Notes: generated by a model not told the origin, from the letters alone. A stretch of DNA of 64,000 nt from Paenibacillus sp. Soil522 (GCF_001428245.1 NZ_LMRV01000031.1:104667-168666), one strand, 5' to 3'. Positions 37,163 through 47,690 are shown, counted from the stretch's first letter. Program-made: numbers and translations.

Positions 37163-38434
37163 ATGAAAGTCCCTGAACCAAATGTGAAGAAAAAATTACT
37201 AATATATGCCCACTATTATCATCCAGATGTCGCATCCACAGGTCAGATATTAAAAGAACTGGCTGAAAAAATGCTTGATTCTTTCGATATAACCGTAATT
37301 TGTGTTGTTCCTTCCTATACTGGAGAGGTTACTGCCGAGTATAAGACAAAGATGTTTTATAAGGAAGAATTCAACGGTGTTAAAATTATCCGAATTCGTG
37401 TTCCGGAATTCTCCAAGAAAAATAAATTAAGCCGAATTAAAAATATTCTAGCATACTTCTTAGGAGCTATGATTGCCACATTTAAGGTCGGAAAAATGGA
37501 TTATGTGTATTCCATTTCTCAACCTCCTATTCTTGGTGGCCTGCTTGGTGTATGGGGGAAATGGATGAAGTACGCCAAATACATCTACAATATTCAGGAT
37601 TTTAATCCGGAGCAGACCATGGCTGTTGGATATAGCAAGAATAAGCTGATTCTGAACGCTATGATGTGGTTCGACAAATTTAGCTGTAAACGTGCTGACA
37701 AGGTAATTGTTGTTGGTCGTGATATGGTTGAAACCATGAAAGACAGATTTAAAGGTAAAAAGGTACCGAATCATGTGTTCATCAATAACTGGATTGATGA
37801 GAAGGAAATCTATCCTCTGCCGACAGATAATGAAAAAGTAGTAGCTTTCAAAAAGAAATACAAATTAGAAAATAAGTTTATCATAATGTATTCCGGTAAC
37901 ATAGGTCTCTACTATGATCTTGAGAACTTGATACACGTAATTAAGAAGTTTAATGATAGGAACGATATGGCTTTTGCATTTGTTGGCGAGGGCACTATTT
38001 TAGATAAACTGGTTCTCTATAAGGACGAATACAATCTCAAAAATGTAACTTTTATTCCTTATCAGAATAAATCAGATCTGGTCTACAGCCTGAATGCCGG
38101 TGATGTTCATTGGTGTATTAATGCTAAAGGCATCAAGGGAGTATCCGTTCCAAGTAAGCTTTATGGAATTATGGCAGCAGGAAAACCAATACTTGGTGTA
38201 TTAGAGGAAGGCTCCGAAGCACGCTTGATTATTGAAGAAACAAAGTGTGGTTATGTAACTGAACCGGGTAATTATGATGAGGTTGAAGCCAATATTGAAA
38301 GGTTTCTGAAAGAGAAAGAAACCTGCATTCGTACTGAAATGTGTGAGCGTGCAAGAGCCTATTTGGTTAATAATCTAACGAAAGATGTATCAATAAAGAA
38401 GTATATTGAAGAGATTAGTATCTTAATAAGATGA
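37163..38434 (+). CDS. GT4 glycosyltransferase (WbuB/WcaI-like)
   Basis: 423 residues, GT-B fold. The N-terminal ANYYxP-like motif is YAHYYHPDVASTGQILKELA. C-terminal donor-site text is IMYSGNIGLYYDLENL, GVSVPSKLYGIMAAGKPILG and a Glu-rich tail. Similar enzymes transfer deoxyhexose amines or fucose-type sugars in O-antigen clusters, which fits the adjacent fucose genes, but the specificity here is inference. GGAACGGAG lies before the ATG. A weak hairpin in 37076-37115 precedes it. Confidence 0.8.
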   Translation: MKVPEPNVKKKLLIYAHYYHPDVASTGQILKELAEKMLDSFDITVICVVPSYTGEVTAEYKTKMFYKEEFNGVKIIRIRVPEFSKKNKLSRIKNILAYFLGAMIATFKVGKMDYVYSISQPPILGGLLGVWGKWMKYAKYIYNIQDFNPEQTMAVGYSKNKLILNAMMWFDKFSCKRADKVIVVGRDMVETMKDRFKGKKVPNHVFINNWIDEKEIYPLPTDNEKVVAFKKKYKLENKFIIMYSGNIGLYYDLENLIHVIKKFNDRNDMAFAFVGEGTILDKLVLYKDEYNLKNVTFIPYQNKSDLVYSLNAGDVHWCINAKGIKGVSVPSKLYGIMAAGKPILGVLEEGSEARLIIEETKCGYVTEPGNYDEVEANIERFLKEKETCIRTEMCERARAYLVNNLTKDVSIKKYIEEISILIR

Positions 38435-38444
38435 GGTTTCAAAT

Positions 38445-39017
38445 ATGAATAGCAACTGGTATAAGTTAATATTGAAAGCAACGAAAGTTAAATATGGGAA
38501 GAACTTATTGTTAAAAGGTGCACCAGTTATCTTCAATAAATTTGGGGCAGAACTCACTATCGGCGAAAATGTGACGATTAATTCATCGTTCTTATCTAAT
38601 CTAGTAGGATTGTATCAGCGGACTATTATTGTGACGAGAACACCAGAGGCTAAAATTATTATTGGTAATGAAGTTGGCATTTCTGGTGCCACGATTTATG
38701 CACGTAAGAGCATCATAATCGGTGATAATACAATGATTGGCGGAAATACGAAAATTATTGACAATGATTTTCACCCGGTTGACCCAGAAGTGCGGAGGAA
38801 AACACCAAATAATCATATGGGAATCCGACCAATTGAAATCGGAGAGAACGTGTTCATCGGTTGCAACTGTTTGATTCTGAAAGGTGCGAAGATTGGCGAC
38901 AATACTGTTATTGGTGCCGGTAGCGTAGTTAGCGGTGAGATTCCGGCCAATTGTATAGCTGCTGGGAATCCGGTGAGAGTGGTACGATATCTAGATACTA
39001 ATGAAGCAAAGGTATGA
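38445..39017 (+). CDS. hexapeptide-repeat acyltransferase
   Basis: 190 residues of left-handed beta-helix: repeated [LIV]GxxxxIG steps such as IIIGNEVGISGATIYA, IIIGDNTMIGGNTKIIDND and IEIGENVFIGCNCLILKGA. The catalytic His lies in DNDFHPVDP. It probably O-acetylates a sugar of the repeat unit using acetyl-CoA. It lies 10 bases after the preceding glycosyltransferase. Confidence 0.82.
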   Translation: MNSNWYKLILKATKVKYGKNLLLKGAPVIFNKFGAELTIGENVTINSSFLSNLVGLYQRTIIVTRTPEAKIIIGNEVGISGATIYARKSIIIGDNTMIGGNTKIIDNDFHPVDPEVRRKTPNNHMGIRPIEIGENVFIGCNCLILKGAKIGDNTVIGAGSVVSGEIPANCIAAGNPVRVVRYLDTNEAKV

Positions 39018-39021
39018 TTCA

Positions 39022-40101
39022 ATGAAAAAGAAAATGATATGTTTTATTGCTCAGTTTCCACCTCCAATTCATGGATTGACGAAGGCAGTGGAAACTCTTT
39101 ATAATTCAAATCTCTCGGACGATTATGATTTTGGAAAAGTAGATATTGCGAATAATAAAAGGTTTCTGAAGAATCTCGTTCTAATTTGGAATAGCAAAGC
39201 AGATTTGTTTTACTTTACCATCAGCCAGACAAAAGGTGGAAATATACGTGATTTGATTATCTTAAAGATTTTAAGTCTTAAGAAGAAGAAATGTATTATA
39301 CATCTACATGGTGGTTATTACCGAAAACTGGTAGATGATGATGTGGGTAAAATACAGTCAAAGTTAAACTATAAGGCAATAAGTTTCCTTGAAGGTGTAA
39401 TTGTTCTAAGCGAATCATTAAAGTCTATTTTCACCGGAATAATAGCTCATGATAAGATTTTTGTGGTTCCGAATTGTGTAGATGATCAATATTTGATGGC
39501 TGATACAGAGTTTGAAAATAAAGTAAATGCACTGGATAAAAAGCAGATTCTGCACGTCTTATATCTTAGTAATTTTATTAAGACAAAAGGCTACCCAGAA
39601 GTTCTAAAAATGGCAAAGATCGAAAAAGAAAGAATTGAATCTGGTGAAAAGAAGAGATTTCATTTCAATTTTGCGGGAAGGTTTTTTGAGGACTCAGAGA
39701 AAGAGTTCTTTTTTAATTATATAAAGGAAAATAATTTGGATAATTTTATAACTTATCATGGTGAAGTAGGTGGGAAACAGAAAAAAGATTTGTTGAAAAA
39801 TTGCGATATTTTTACATTAATCACTCGCTATCCGAACGAAGGCCAACCAATTTCAATTCTGGAAGCTATGGGCAATGGGATGGTAATTATGACCACAGAC
39901 CATGCGGGGATTCCTGATATTGTTAAAGATGGTGTAAATGGAATTGTCGTAACTACAGCTCAACAGCAAAATTTAGTAGCATTATACAACAGATTGTACT
40001 GTGATAAGAAGACGATGATTAATAATAGAAATATCATTTTAAAAAACTATATGCAATCGATATATCTTGGAAAACTACAGAAGATATTCAATAAAATCTG
40101 A
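39022..40101 (+). CDS. GT4 family glycosyltransferase
   Basis: 359 residues from the ATG at 39022, four bases after the upstream stop; the 39001 frame start is inside the acyltransferase gene. GT-B fold: AQFPPPIHGLTKAV at the N-terminus, YLSNFIKTKGYPEVL in the middle, and the C-terminal EGQPISILEAMGNGMVIM with its donor-site Glu, then DHAGIPDIV. Donor and acceptor are unknown. From here on the DNA is clearly AT-rich. Confidence 0.82.
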   Translation: MKKKMICFIAQFPPPIHGLTKAVETLYNSNLSDDYDFGKVDIANNKRFLKNLVLIWNSKADLFYFTISQTKGGNIRDLIILKILSLKKKKCIIHLHGGYYRKLVDDDVGKIQSKLNYKAISFLEGVIVLSESLKSIFTGIIAHDKIFVVPNCVDDQYLMADTEFENKVNALDKKQILHVLYLSNFIKTKGYPEVLKMAKIEKERIESGEKKRFHFNFAGRFFEDSEKEFFFNYIKENNLDNFITYHGEVGGKQKKDLLKNCDIFTLITRYPNEGQPISILEAMGNGMVIMTTDHAGIPDIVKDGVNGIVVTTAQQQNLVALYNRLYCDKKTMINNRNIILKNYMQSIYLGKLQKIFNKI

Positions 40102-40171
40102 AGTAAATAATTAATGTGAAATATATGTTTGAAGTTTCTAAGAGTGTCAGATAGGAGTGTGAATCTTAATA

Positions 40172-41344
40172 GTGAAAAAATTTCTGTATATTGCGCCAGT
40201 ACTAATAGATGATAATAAACCAGATGGGGTTGCCAAAAAAGTATTAAGCCAAGTAAGTGTTTTTGAAAAAAAATATAAATGTACTTTAATGTCATATAGT
40301 AATAATGGTTTAAGAAAATATAATTCAACGGGCATAAATTATATAAATTATTCTAGTAATATCCACCGAAGATTTAATCTATACAATGCTGTATCTGAAT
40401 TAGTTAAAAATGAATTTTTTGATTATGTTTATATTAGGTATCCGAAAAGCGAGTTTAAATTCATTGAATTATTAAAGTATTTAAAAAATAAAGGCACGAA
40501 AATTGTTGTTGAAATCCCTACCTTTCCGTATTATGGTGAAATAGGTAATAGTTTTGTGTCTTGTGGAATTGCGGCTGCAGATTATCTGTTTCGGACACAG
40601 CTTAAGAAATATGTTGATAGAATTATTACTTTTTCGGATGATAAGAAAATTTTTGGAATTAAAACAATTAATACAATTAATGGGATAATATTTGATAATG
40701 TTGAATGTAAAAAAGAAAACAATGTCAATGTTTCAGATACCATTATTATGGTTGGTGCAGCCGCTATTAGATCAGTTCAGGGTTGGGATAGAATTATTAA
40801 AGGAATGAATTATTACTATAGAAATGGTGGTACACAAAAAATTTTGTTTAATATCGTTGGAGAAGGACCACATCTAAATCAGTATCGCGAATTGGTTACT
40901 AAGTATGGATTAGAAGATCGAGTCGTTTTTCATGGATTTCAATCTGGTATAGCACTCGATGCATTATATAATAGTGCTGATATAGGGGTTAATTCAATAG
41001 CTATTCATCGGGATAAATTGAAAGTAGAAAGCACATTGAAGACAAAAGAATATGTGGCAAAAGGCCTCCCAATCATTTCTTCATATCCTATAGATGCCTT
41101 TAGTCAAGAAGAAAATAGAAAGTATGTTCTTCAGGTAACACCAGATGAAACTCCAGTGCAAATTAAATCGATTATTGAGTTTTATCACCGTCTCCACGGC
41201 ACCAGTGCCAAGAAAAATACGTTCTTAGCTCAAAATATTAGAGAAGCCGCAAGAAAAAAATGTGACATGAAGAAAACACTCGAAAAAGTCTTTGAATACT
41301 TTGATATAATAGGAGAAGTCAATGATAGAAAAGTTAAAAGCTAA
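40172..41344 (+). CDS. GT4 family glycosyltransferase
   Basis: 390 residues, GTG start after TAGGAG. GT-B architecture with an N-terminal KKFLYIAPVLIDDNKPDGVA start, a middle IIMVGAAAIRSVQGWDRIIK and a C-terminal YNSADIGVNSIAIHR and TKEYVAKGLPIISS. Substrates unknown. The next gene begins within its last codons. Confidence 0.75.
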   Translation: MKKFLYIAPVLIDDNKPDGVAKKVLSQVSVFEKKYKCTLMSYSNNGLRKYNSTGINYINYSSNIHRRFNLYNAVSELVKNEFFDYVYIRYPKSEFKFIELLKYLKNKGTKIVVEIPTFPYYGEIGNSFVSCGIAAADYLFRTQLKKYVDRIITFSDDKKIFGIKTINTINGIIFDNVECKKENNVNVSDTIIMVGAAAIRSVQGWDRIIKGMNYYYRNGGTQKILFNIVGEGPHLNQYRELVTKYGLEDRVVFHGFQSGIALDALYNSADIGVNSIAIHRDKLKVESTLKTKEYVAKGLPIISSYPIDAFSQEENRKYVLQVTPDETPVQIKSIIEFYHRLHGTSAKKNTFLAQNIREAARKKCDMKKTLEKVFEYFDIIGEVNDRKVKS

Positions 41345-42608
41345 TGACATTAAAGCAAAAAGTGTAAAAGCAATTGTCTATGTAGATATGTTCTATCCTT
41401 ATGATTATAAAGGTGAAACTTTCTTGGCCACAGAAATTAATTACATTAAAAAGCTGGAACAGGAACACACAAGTAAATATATCTTTCCAATTTGGGCGAA
41501 TAGAATAAAAGAGAAGATTGTGGATTTAGTTGGATTTGAAGTAATTGACAGTATACCAGATTATTCGAAATCAAGGAAGATTTTATGGTGTTTATTGTCA
41601 TTACTAGACATCGGATTGTATAAAGAAATGGTGTTGTTAATGAAGAGTAAACGCCTAAATTTTAAAAATATTATTAAACTTATTGGCTTTGTAGGGCAAG
41701 GAAATTATTTATCATCAAAACTAGAAGAATATATTATTAAAACACTTCCATCGGGTGCGAAAATTACTCTTTATTCTTATTGGTTACATTTACAGGCTTA
41801 TGTTGCTGTTAAAGTATCTAAAAAGTTATCTAATAGTTTTCAAATAAAGTCGATATCGAGATGCCATAGATTTGATGTATATGAATATGCAGCCGATGGT
41901 TATATACCTTTTAGAAATTATATTTTAAATGGACTGGATGTAATTTATCCAATATCTCAAGATGGAGCTGATTATATAATAACAAATTACGGTGTAGATA
42001 AATCAAAACTTAAAATTAGTCGGCTTGGTACAGAAGATATGGGATTAAGGATATCACCGAAAGGAAAATGTTTAAAAATATTATCCTGTTCTTGGATGAG
42101 GGCAGTTAAAAGAAATGGATTGATATTGGAGGCATTAAAAGAACTCACTTTTGACGTGGAGTGGACTCATATAGGAGATGGAGATGAGTTTGAAAAAATC
42201 CAAAACGAAGTCAACAAGTTTAAGAATAGTAACATAAGATGTAATCTCCTAGGTAACATGAATAATGATCAAGTTATAGAATATTATAGAACGCATGATT
42301 TTAATGTTTTTGTAAATGTAAGTCGTAGTGAGGGCGTTCCAGTATCAATAATGGAGGCAATGTCCTTCGGGAAAGTAATTATTGCTACCGATGTTGGGGG
42401 AACAAAAGAAATTGTTATATCCGGGCGAAATGGGTTCTTGTTGCCAGGAGAATTGGATCCTAAAGAACTCGCAGAGAAATTCAGAACCGTTTATGAGATG
42501 AATGAACGAAAGTACAAAGAAATGTGCCGAGAATCTAGAGATATTTGGGAAGAACTATGTAATGTAGAAACTAACTATAGGCCATTTAATATTGAATTGT
42601 TAAATTGA
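41322..42608 (+). CDS. GT4 family glycosyltransferase
   Basis: 428 residues. The ATG overlaps the previous gene by 23 bases, preceded by GGAGAAG. The C-terminal domain carries VNVSRSEGVPVSIMEAMSFG and IATDVGGTKEIV, the donor-binding motif of GT4 enzymes. The N-terminal VDMFYPYDYKGETFLATE is typical of surface-polysaccharide transferases. Specificity unknown. Confidence 0.8.
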   Translation: MIEKLKANDIKAKSVKAIVYVDMFYPYDYKGETFLATEINYIKKLEQEHTSKYIFPIWANRIKEKIVDLVGFEVIDSIPDYSKSRKILWCLLSLLDIGLYKEMVLLMKSKRLNFKNIIKLIGFVGQGNYLSSKLEEYIIKTLPSGAKITLYSYWLHLQAYVAVKVSKKLSNSFQIKSISRCHRFDVYEYAADGYIPFRNYILNGLDVIYPISQDGADYIITNYGVDKSKLKISRLGTEDMGLRISPKGKCLKILSCSWMRAVKRNGLILEALKELTFDVEWTHIGDGDEFEKIQNEVNKFKNSNIRCNLLGNMNNDQVIEYYRTHDFNVFVNVSRSEGVPVSIMEAMSFGKVIIATDVGGTKEIVISGRNGFLLPGELDPKELAEKFRTVYEMNERKYKEMCRESRDIWEELCNVETNYRPFNIELLN

Positions 42609-42665
42609 AACTAAAAATAGAAATAAAGGCCATTCCTGCCTTTTATTGTTTAATGGAGGAATTAT

Positions 42666-44141
42666 GTGTTTATTTTATTCTCTTGGATATCGTTAGCTAC
42701 ATCTATTATTTTATGGGCGGTTTCAGCTGCATTTACTGATAATTTGTTTTTGTTTTTTGCATTCCATATTATGTGGATATCGAATTTATTATATGCACTA
42801 TCGTCAGTTCGGAAAAGATTTATTTTTGGAGTATTTAATCTTACCTTTTTTATCTTTGTCATGGGTAGAATGACAATGAGTTATATTTTTTACGGAAATT
42901 TTGGTCTTGAATACAGTAGTGACGTAATAAATAATGTGTTTTCAATTATTATGGTTGCTTTGGTTTCGTTAAGAGCGTTTTATGCCGTTTTCAAAAATAG
43001 GTATATAGTTATTGAAAAACAGAGAACAAGTGCTATTACTAATAATATACGTATTAATGGAGAATTGTTGCGTAAAGCATGCATCTATTTGTACTGGATA
43101 ACACTTGCTTTTTCTATTGTGAATGTTATGGAAAAAGTGTTGTTTGTTCAGACAACAAGTTATGCAGATTATTATACAAGTTTTAGTACTTCATTACCAA
43201 GTATATTTGCAAAACTTGATTCAATGAACGAGATATTCTTCTTTATATATCTTGCTACTAACCCGAGGAAAAAAGAAATGCTTATTGCAAGCATTTCATT
43301 TTTGGCATTAGGTGCGTTGAGTTTAGGATATGGGCAGAGAAATCCGATTGCGTTAAGGTTCTGTATTTTATTACTAACCTATATCCCACTGAGAGAGCTC
43401 TTTCGTAAAAAGGATGAAGAAAAGTGGATAACAAAAAAATACAAGTTTGGGCTTACATTAGCGCTCCCAGCTGCAATAGTATTTTTCTCGTTTTGGGGCT
43501 CATTTAGGTTAGCAACAGATCAAAGTTTTAAAATAGCTGATGCTTTTATAAACTTTTTTGATAGCCAAGGCAATAGTGCTCGTATCCTAGCAGAAACCAT
43601 AGTAAATTGGAGTATCTTTCCTACTAATCGTGTATATACAGTAGGGCCTTTAGTTGATTTTTTAACGAACAATTTTATTTATAAATTAATATTCAACTCT
43701 AGCTCATATTATAGTGGGTTTACAGTTGAAGGAGCTCTGAATGGTTGGAACTTTGGAAATGCGATTTCTTATTTTTATGATCCATTCAGATATCTACAGG
43801 GTGTAGGTCTTGGGAGTACTTATTTAGCAGAAACATATAAAGATTTTGGATATATTGGAGTCGTCATCATTTCTGGTGTATATGTATGGATAATGTGTTA
43901 TGCAACCAAGAATTATGGCAAGAATTTTTTCGTTTCTGGTGTAGTTTTAATTTTTCTATACAAAATAATATATGCACCTAGAGACTTAGCGCTATCTTTC
44001 TTAGGGAAGATTTTCTCGTTTACTTTTATATTGGCAATAGCTTTAATTTTTATTATTTATAAATTTTTACATTTGAGTAAAATTAGAAAAGAAAGTATAA
44101 CTGGAGATGATAGGGAGAAGGGAATAAATGAATCTAATTAA
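42666..44141 (+). CDS. wzy: Wzy-type polysaccharide polymerase
   Basis: 491 residues, GTG start after GGAGG. About eleven hydrophobic helices and a large extracytoplasmic loop in the second half, with many Tyr and Phe. Wzy proteins share topology more than sequence; this one resembles the O-antigen polymerase type (oligosaccharide repeat unit polymerase). Position between glycosyltransferases and the flippase supports the call. It overlaps the next gene by 14 bases. Confidence 0.75.
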   Translation: MFILFSWISLATSIILWAVSAAFTDNLFLFFAFHIMWISNLLYALSSVRKRFIFGVFNLTFFIFVMGRMTMSYIFYGNFGLEYSSDVINNVFSIIMVALVSLRAFYAVFKNRYIVIEKQRTSAITNNIRINGELLRKACIYLYWITLAFSIVNVMEKVLFVQTTSYADYYTSFSTSLPSIFAKLDSMNEIFFFIYLATNPRKKEMLIASISFLALGALSLGYGQRNPIALRFCILLLTYIPLRELFRKKDEEKWITKKYKFGLTLALPAAIVFFSFWGSFRLATDQSFKIADAFINFFDSQGNSARILAETIVNWSIFPTNRVYTVGPLVDFLTNNFIYKLIFNSSSYYSGFTVEGALNGWNFGNAISYFYDPFRYLQGVGLGSTYLAETYKDFGYIGVVIISGVYVWIMCYATKNYGKNFFVSGVVLIFLYKIIYAPRDLALSFLGKIFSFTFILAIALIFIIYKFLHLSKIRKESITGDDREKGINESN

Positions 44142-44808
44142 AATGTTTTTGTCACTGCTCAAAAGCACATATTTCAATTTCAAAGTCTTTTCTTTTAGAA
44201 CTGCGATAAAACTACCAGTCATAGTTTCATATAATACCAAATTGTATAACTTACATGCTGGTACAATTGCGTTTGAATGTCATCCATCCTTTGGAATGAT
44301 TAAATACGGGTGGTCGGAAGGATCTAAGGGGTTATCAGGTGAAAAGGAACGATCTAAGTGGAGCGTAGATGAAAAAAGTAGAGTTATATTTAAAGGACGA
44401 GCAGATTTTTCAAACGGAATTTCTATTCGCTGTGATAATGGTGGTACTATAGTTTTTGGGAATAATTTCGTATGTAATTCTAATTGCTTTTTTGCAAGTA
44501 ATAACTGCATAGAATTTGGTAATAATGTACTGATTGGTTGGCATACGAACATAAGGGATGTAGATGGTCATTCTATCTTTGAAATGAATGACCAAGAGGT
44601 AAATGTAACAAACCAACCTCGAGAAGTGATTATTGGAAATAACGTTTGGATTGCAGCTTATGTTGATATTCTAAAAGGTGTTTATATCCCAGATGAATGC
44701 GTTGTTGCTTATCGAGCTTGCGTAACAGGAAAATTTAGTGAAGAACATTGTATAATCGGTGGTTTTCCAGCTAAGGTAATTAAAAGAAATATTAAATGGG
44801 GAAGGTAA
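44128..44808 (+). CDS. left-handed beta-helix acyltransferase
   Basis: 226 residues. Hexapeptide steps ISIRCDNGGTIVFGNNFVCN, IEFGNNVLIGWHTNIRDVDG (His as likely catalytic base) and VIIGNNVWIAAYVDILKGV; ends with GGFPAKVIKRNIKW. It is a likely maltose/galactoside-acetyltransferase-type enzyme that decorates the polymer. The ATG lies within the end of wzy, showing coupling. Confidence 0.8.
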   Translation: MNLIKMFLSLLKSTYFNFKVFSFRTAIKLPVIVSYNTKLYNLHAGTIAFECHPSFGMIKYGWSEGSKGLSGEKERSKWSVDEKSRVIFKGRADFSNGISIRCDNGGTIVFGNNFVCNSNCFFASNNCIEFGNNVLIGWHTNIRDVDGHSIFEMNDQEVNVTNQPREVIIGNNVWIAAYVDILKGVYIPDECVVAYRACVTGKFSEEHCIIGGFPAKVIKRNIKWGR

Positions 44809-45020
44809 TGGTTTCATGATTGCAGGCCACTTAAGAAGCAAGTGAAATTATTTATTAAAAAGACCTTAAGATCTTTATATCCAAATATGTAAAAAGGTGG
44901 ATTGTTAATCAATGACTTAATGGTGGGATAAATCAGGTGAAAATTGAATTTGAAGATTTTCAGAAATAAAATCAAAAAAGACTTATGCAATGGATTAGAC
45001 TAGAAAGTGAGAGTAAATTG

Positions 45021-46577
45021 GTGAAAATGGATAGAAAGTTAAACTCAACTAGAAGTCTTTTTTTTGGATTAATTAATAAACTAGTTTCATTGCTATTACC
45101 ATTCGTCCTACGAACAATTATGATATACTCTCTAGGTGTTGAATATTTAGGTCTAAATAGCTTGTTTAGTTCAATTTTGCAAACATTAAGCCTCGCTGAA
45201 TTGGGATTTGGAACCGCAATGGTTTATAGTATGTACAAACCCATAGCTGAAGGTGATAATGCAAAAATAAGTGCTTTGTTGAACCTTTACAAAAAAATTT
45301 ATAGATTTATTGGTTGTATTATTTTAGCGGTTGGATTGTGTTTATCACCGTTCCTTGAGCATTTAATTAACGGATCATATCCGAATGATATAAATTTATA
45401 CTTATTATATTTTATATATTTGGGGAATACAGTTATAAGTTATTTCCTTTATGCGTACAAGCAATCTCTCTTAGTAGCGTATCAACGAAATGATATTTTA
45501 AGTAATATCAGTACTGTAATCAATTTTGCTTTATACGTCTTACAAGTAGCGGTTTTGTTTCTGTTTAAAAATTATTATTTATACATTATAATCTTACCGA
45601 TTTCAACGATAATAAATAATATTATAGTTTCAAGAATTGTGGATAAGAAATACCCTGAATATGTTTGTAACGGAAGCGTTACATCTGAAGATTTAAAAGA
45701 AATAAAAAAACGAGTAGGTGCTTTAATTGGACACCGATTATCTGGAACTGTTGTTAGAAGCGCGGATAATTTAGTGATTTCTGCGTGGCTAGGATTAACA
45801 ATTCTTGCTATGTTCAATAACTACTTCATCATTATAACTGCTATTATAGGAATCTTATCGATAATAAACACTGCAATTACACCAGTAATTGGAAATAGTA
45901 TTATAGTTGAAGAAGTAGGGAAAAATTACCGCGATTTTAATAAGGTCTTTCTTCTATATGCATGGCTTGTAGGGTGGAGTACTATAGCCCTTGTTGTTTT
46001 ATTTCAGCCATTTATGATTCTTTGGATGGGTAAAAATATGCTATTTTCATTTTCGACAGTTATACTATTGGGAGTATACTTGTATTTCTATTTAATTAGG
46101 CAAACTGTTCTAATATATAAAGATGCAGCAGGAATGTGGTGGAGCGATAGGTATAAACCATATGCAGAAGCAATAACAAATCTAATTTTAACTTTAACGC
46201 TGGTGAATTTTATCGGTGTAAATGGTGTCCTAATTTCAACTATTATTAGCGTGGTTTTGATCGCAATTCCATGGGAAACATATGCTTTGTTTAAAAATTA
46301 TTTCAAACTCCAACCAATAAAATATTATATAAAATTTGCTACTTATATATTAATAACATTGATCTCAGGGATTGTAACTTATGAAATTTGCTCTTATATT
46401 CCTGATGGAAAATTTGGCTATCTCATAGTCAAAATATTAATATGTTCAATAGTACCTAATATTTTATTTTTATTAGCCGTGTGCAGAACGCAGGAATTTA
46501 AGGGATTGATATCTATAGCAATAGGCATTGTTAAGAATAAATATATTGGATACTCAAAATATAATAAGAAAATATAG
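45021..46577 (+). CDS. wzx: Wzx-type flippase / polysaccharide exporter
   Basis: About 518 residues from the GTG at 45021; ATG at 45027 or 44985 are alternatives and none has a strong ribosome site. Twelve to fourteen hydrophobic helices. The N-terminal RSLFFGLINKLVSLLLPFVL and YLGLNSLFSSILQTLSLAEL match the MATE/MOP-type polysaccharide transporters. It flips the lipid-linked repeat unit across the membrane. It ends the cluster core; a long AT-rich gap follows. Confidence 0.85.
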   Translation: MKMDRKLNSTRSLFFGLINKLVSLLLPFVLRTIMIYSLGVEYLGLNSLFSSILQTLSLAELGFGTAMVYSMYKPIAEGDNAKISALLNLYKKIYRFIGCIILAVGLCLSPFLEHLINGSYPNDINLYLLYFIYLGNTVISYFLYAYKQSLLVAYQRNDILSNISTVINFALYVLQVAVLFLFKNYYLYIIILPISTIINNIIVSRIVDKKYPEYVCNGSVTSEDLKEIKKRVGALIGHRLSGTVVRSADNLVISAWLGLTILAMFNNYFIIITAIIGILSIINTAITPVIGNSIIVEEVGKNYRDFNKVFLLYAWLVGWSTIALVVLFQPFMILWMGKNMLFSFSTVILLGVYLYFYLIRQTVLIYKDAAGMWWSDRYKPYAEAITNLILTLTLVNFIGVNGVLISTIISVVLIAIPWETYALFKNYFKLQPIKYYIKFATYILITLISGIVTYEICSYIPDGKFGYLIVKILICSIVPNILFLLAVCRTQEFKGLISIAIGIVKNKYIGYSKYNKKI

Positions 46578-46867
46578 AATATAAATAAAAGAACTATGAT
46601 TAAAAGAGAAGAAATAACTTGGTGAAATATTAAATTCGGGAATCATATCAATTAATCCCGTTGTTTTGTTAAAATAGTTTGAAAGATAATAGTTTTTTAT
46701 TGGAAGACGGCAGAATGAAAAATATAATAACCAATCAATAATAACCTTTTCAATATCATATTAATATAGCAATTCAAGAACTAATTTAATCGGTTTTTTT
46801 GTAACATGTTCATAATGTATCAAGTTACATTAATATAAGAATCTAAATATATTGAAGGTGGGACAAA

Positions 46868-47575
46868 ATGAAAATTGCAGTAGCTGGAACTGGATATGTT
46901 GGCTTAGTTGCAGGTGTATGTTTTGCAGAAGTTGGGCATCAAGTGATATGTGTTGATATTGATGAAAATAAAGTAAACTTAATGAAATCTGGATTTTCTC
47001 CAATCTATGAAGCGGGTTTAGAAGAGTTAATGCAGAAGAAATTATGTAGCTGAGAGAATAAATTATACTACCGATTATAAACGAATAAACTGCTCTACCT
47101 TATCATTGGAACCTATCGGTACTGTTGATTTCACTACAACTAAGCAGTCCTTCTCTACAGATTCAGCAATCTGCCTTGCTACAGTTGCAATATAGGAAAG
47201 ATTGGCTGAACCATCTGACTGCTCTGGAGTTCCTACTCCGATAAAGATTGCGTCTGCACCCCTGTATGCCGATTATTTTTTAATCAATGATGTGAATGTG
47301 GAAGTAGCATCGAATCCGGAGTTCTTGGCACAAGGCTCTGCAGTACATGATACGCTCCATGCAGAAAGAATTATTATAGGGACTGAAAGTAATAGGCTCA
47401 AGAGATGCTTATGCAGATCTATGAGCCTTTTCATTTGCCTATAGTTTCAGTAAATAGAAGATCAGCAGAAATGATTAAGTATGCATCCAACGATTTCCTC
47501 GCTCTTAAAATATCGTATATGAATGATATTGCAAATCTTTGTGAATTGGTGGGTGCTGACGTCCATATAAGCTAA
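46868..47575 (+). pseudogene. ugd: UDP-glucose dehydrogenase gene with inverted middle
   Basis: The 5' part encodes [19 protein letters not shown] to EELMQKK, and in the next frame ERINYTTDYKR. From about 47095 to 47280 the minus strand encodes GADAIFIGVGTPEQSDGS, YIATVARQIAES and VVVKSTVPIGSNDKVEQF, which belong next on the plus strand. After 47280 the plus strand resumes INDVNVEVASNPEFLAQGS, then a shifted SAEMIKYASNDFLALK to the stop at 47575. The C-terminal half with the catalytic Cys is gone. It is less than 30% intact in any one frame. An intact ugd lies at 50025-51356. Confidence 0.8.
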
Positions 47576-47690
47576 TCCCAATCTATTTTTTAATGAAAAA
47601 ACCCGTGTATGCTGAGCTTCAGGATTATTAAGAGGTCATATAAAGATAAATTAATTAAGATTTAGCAGAAGACAAGTGGAGGTGTTGGAT

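Noticed and set aside
46635..46668. Terminator after wzx
   Set aside because: CGGGA and TCCCG give only a 5-bp stem with a long loop and no clear T-run.
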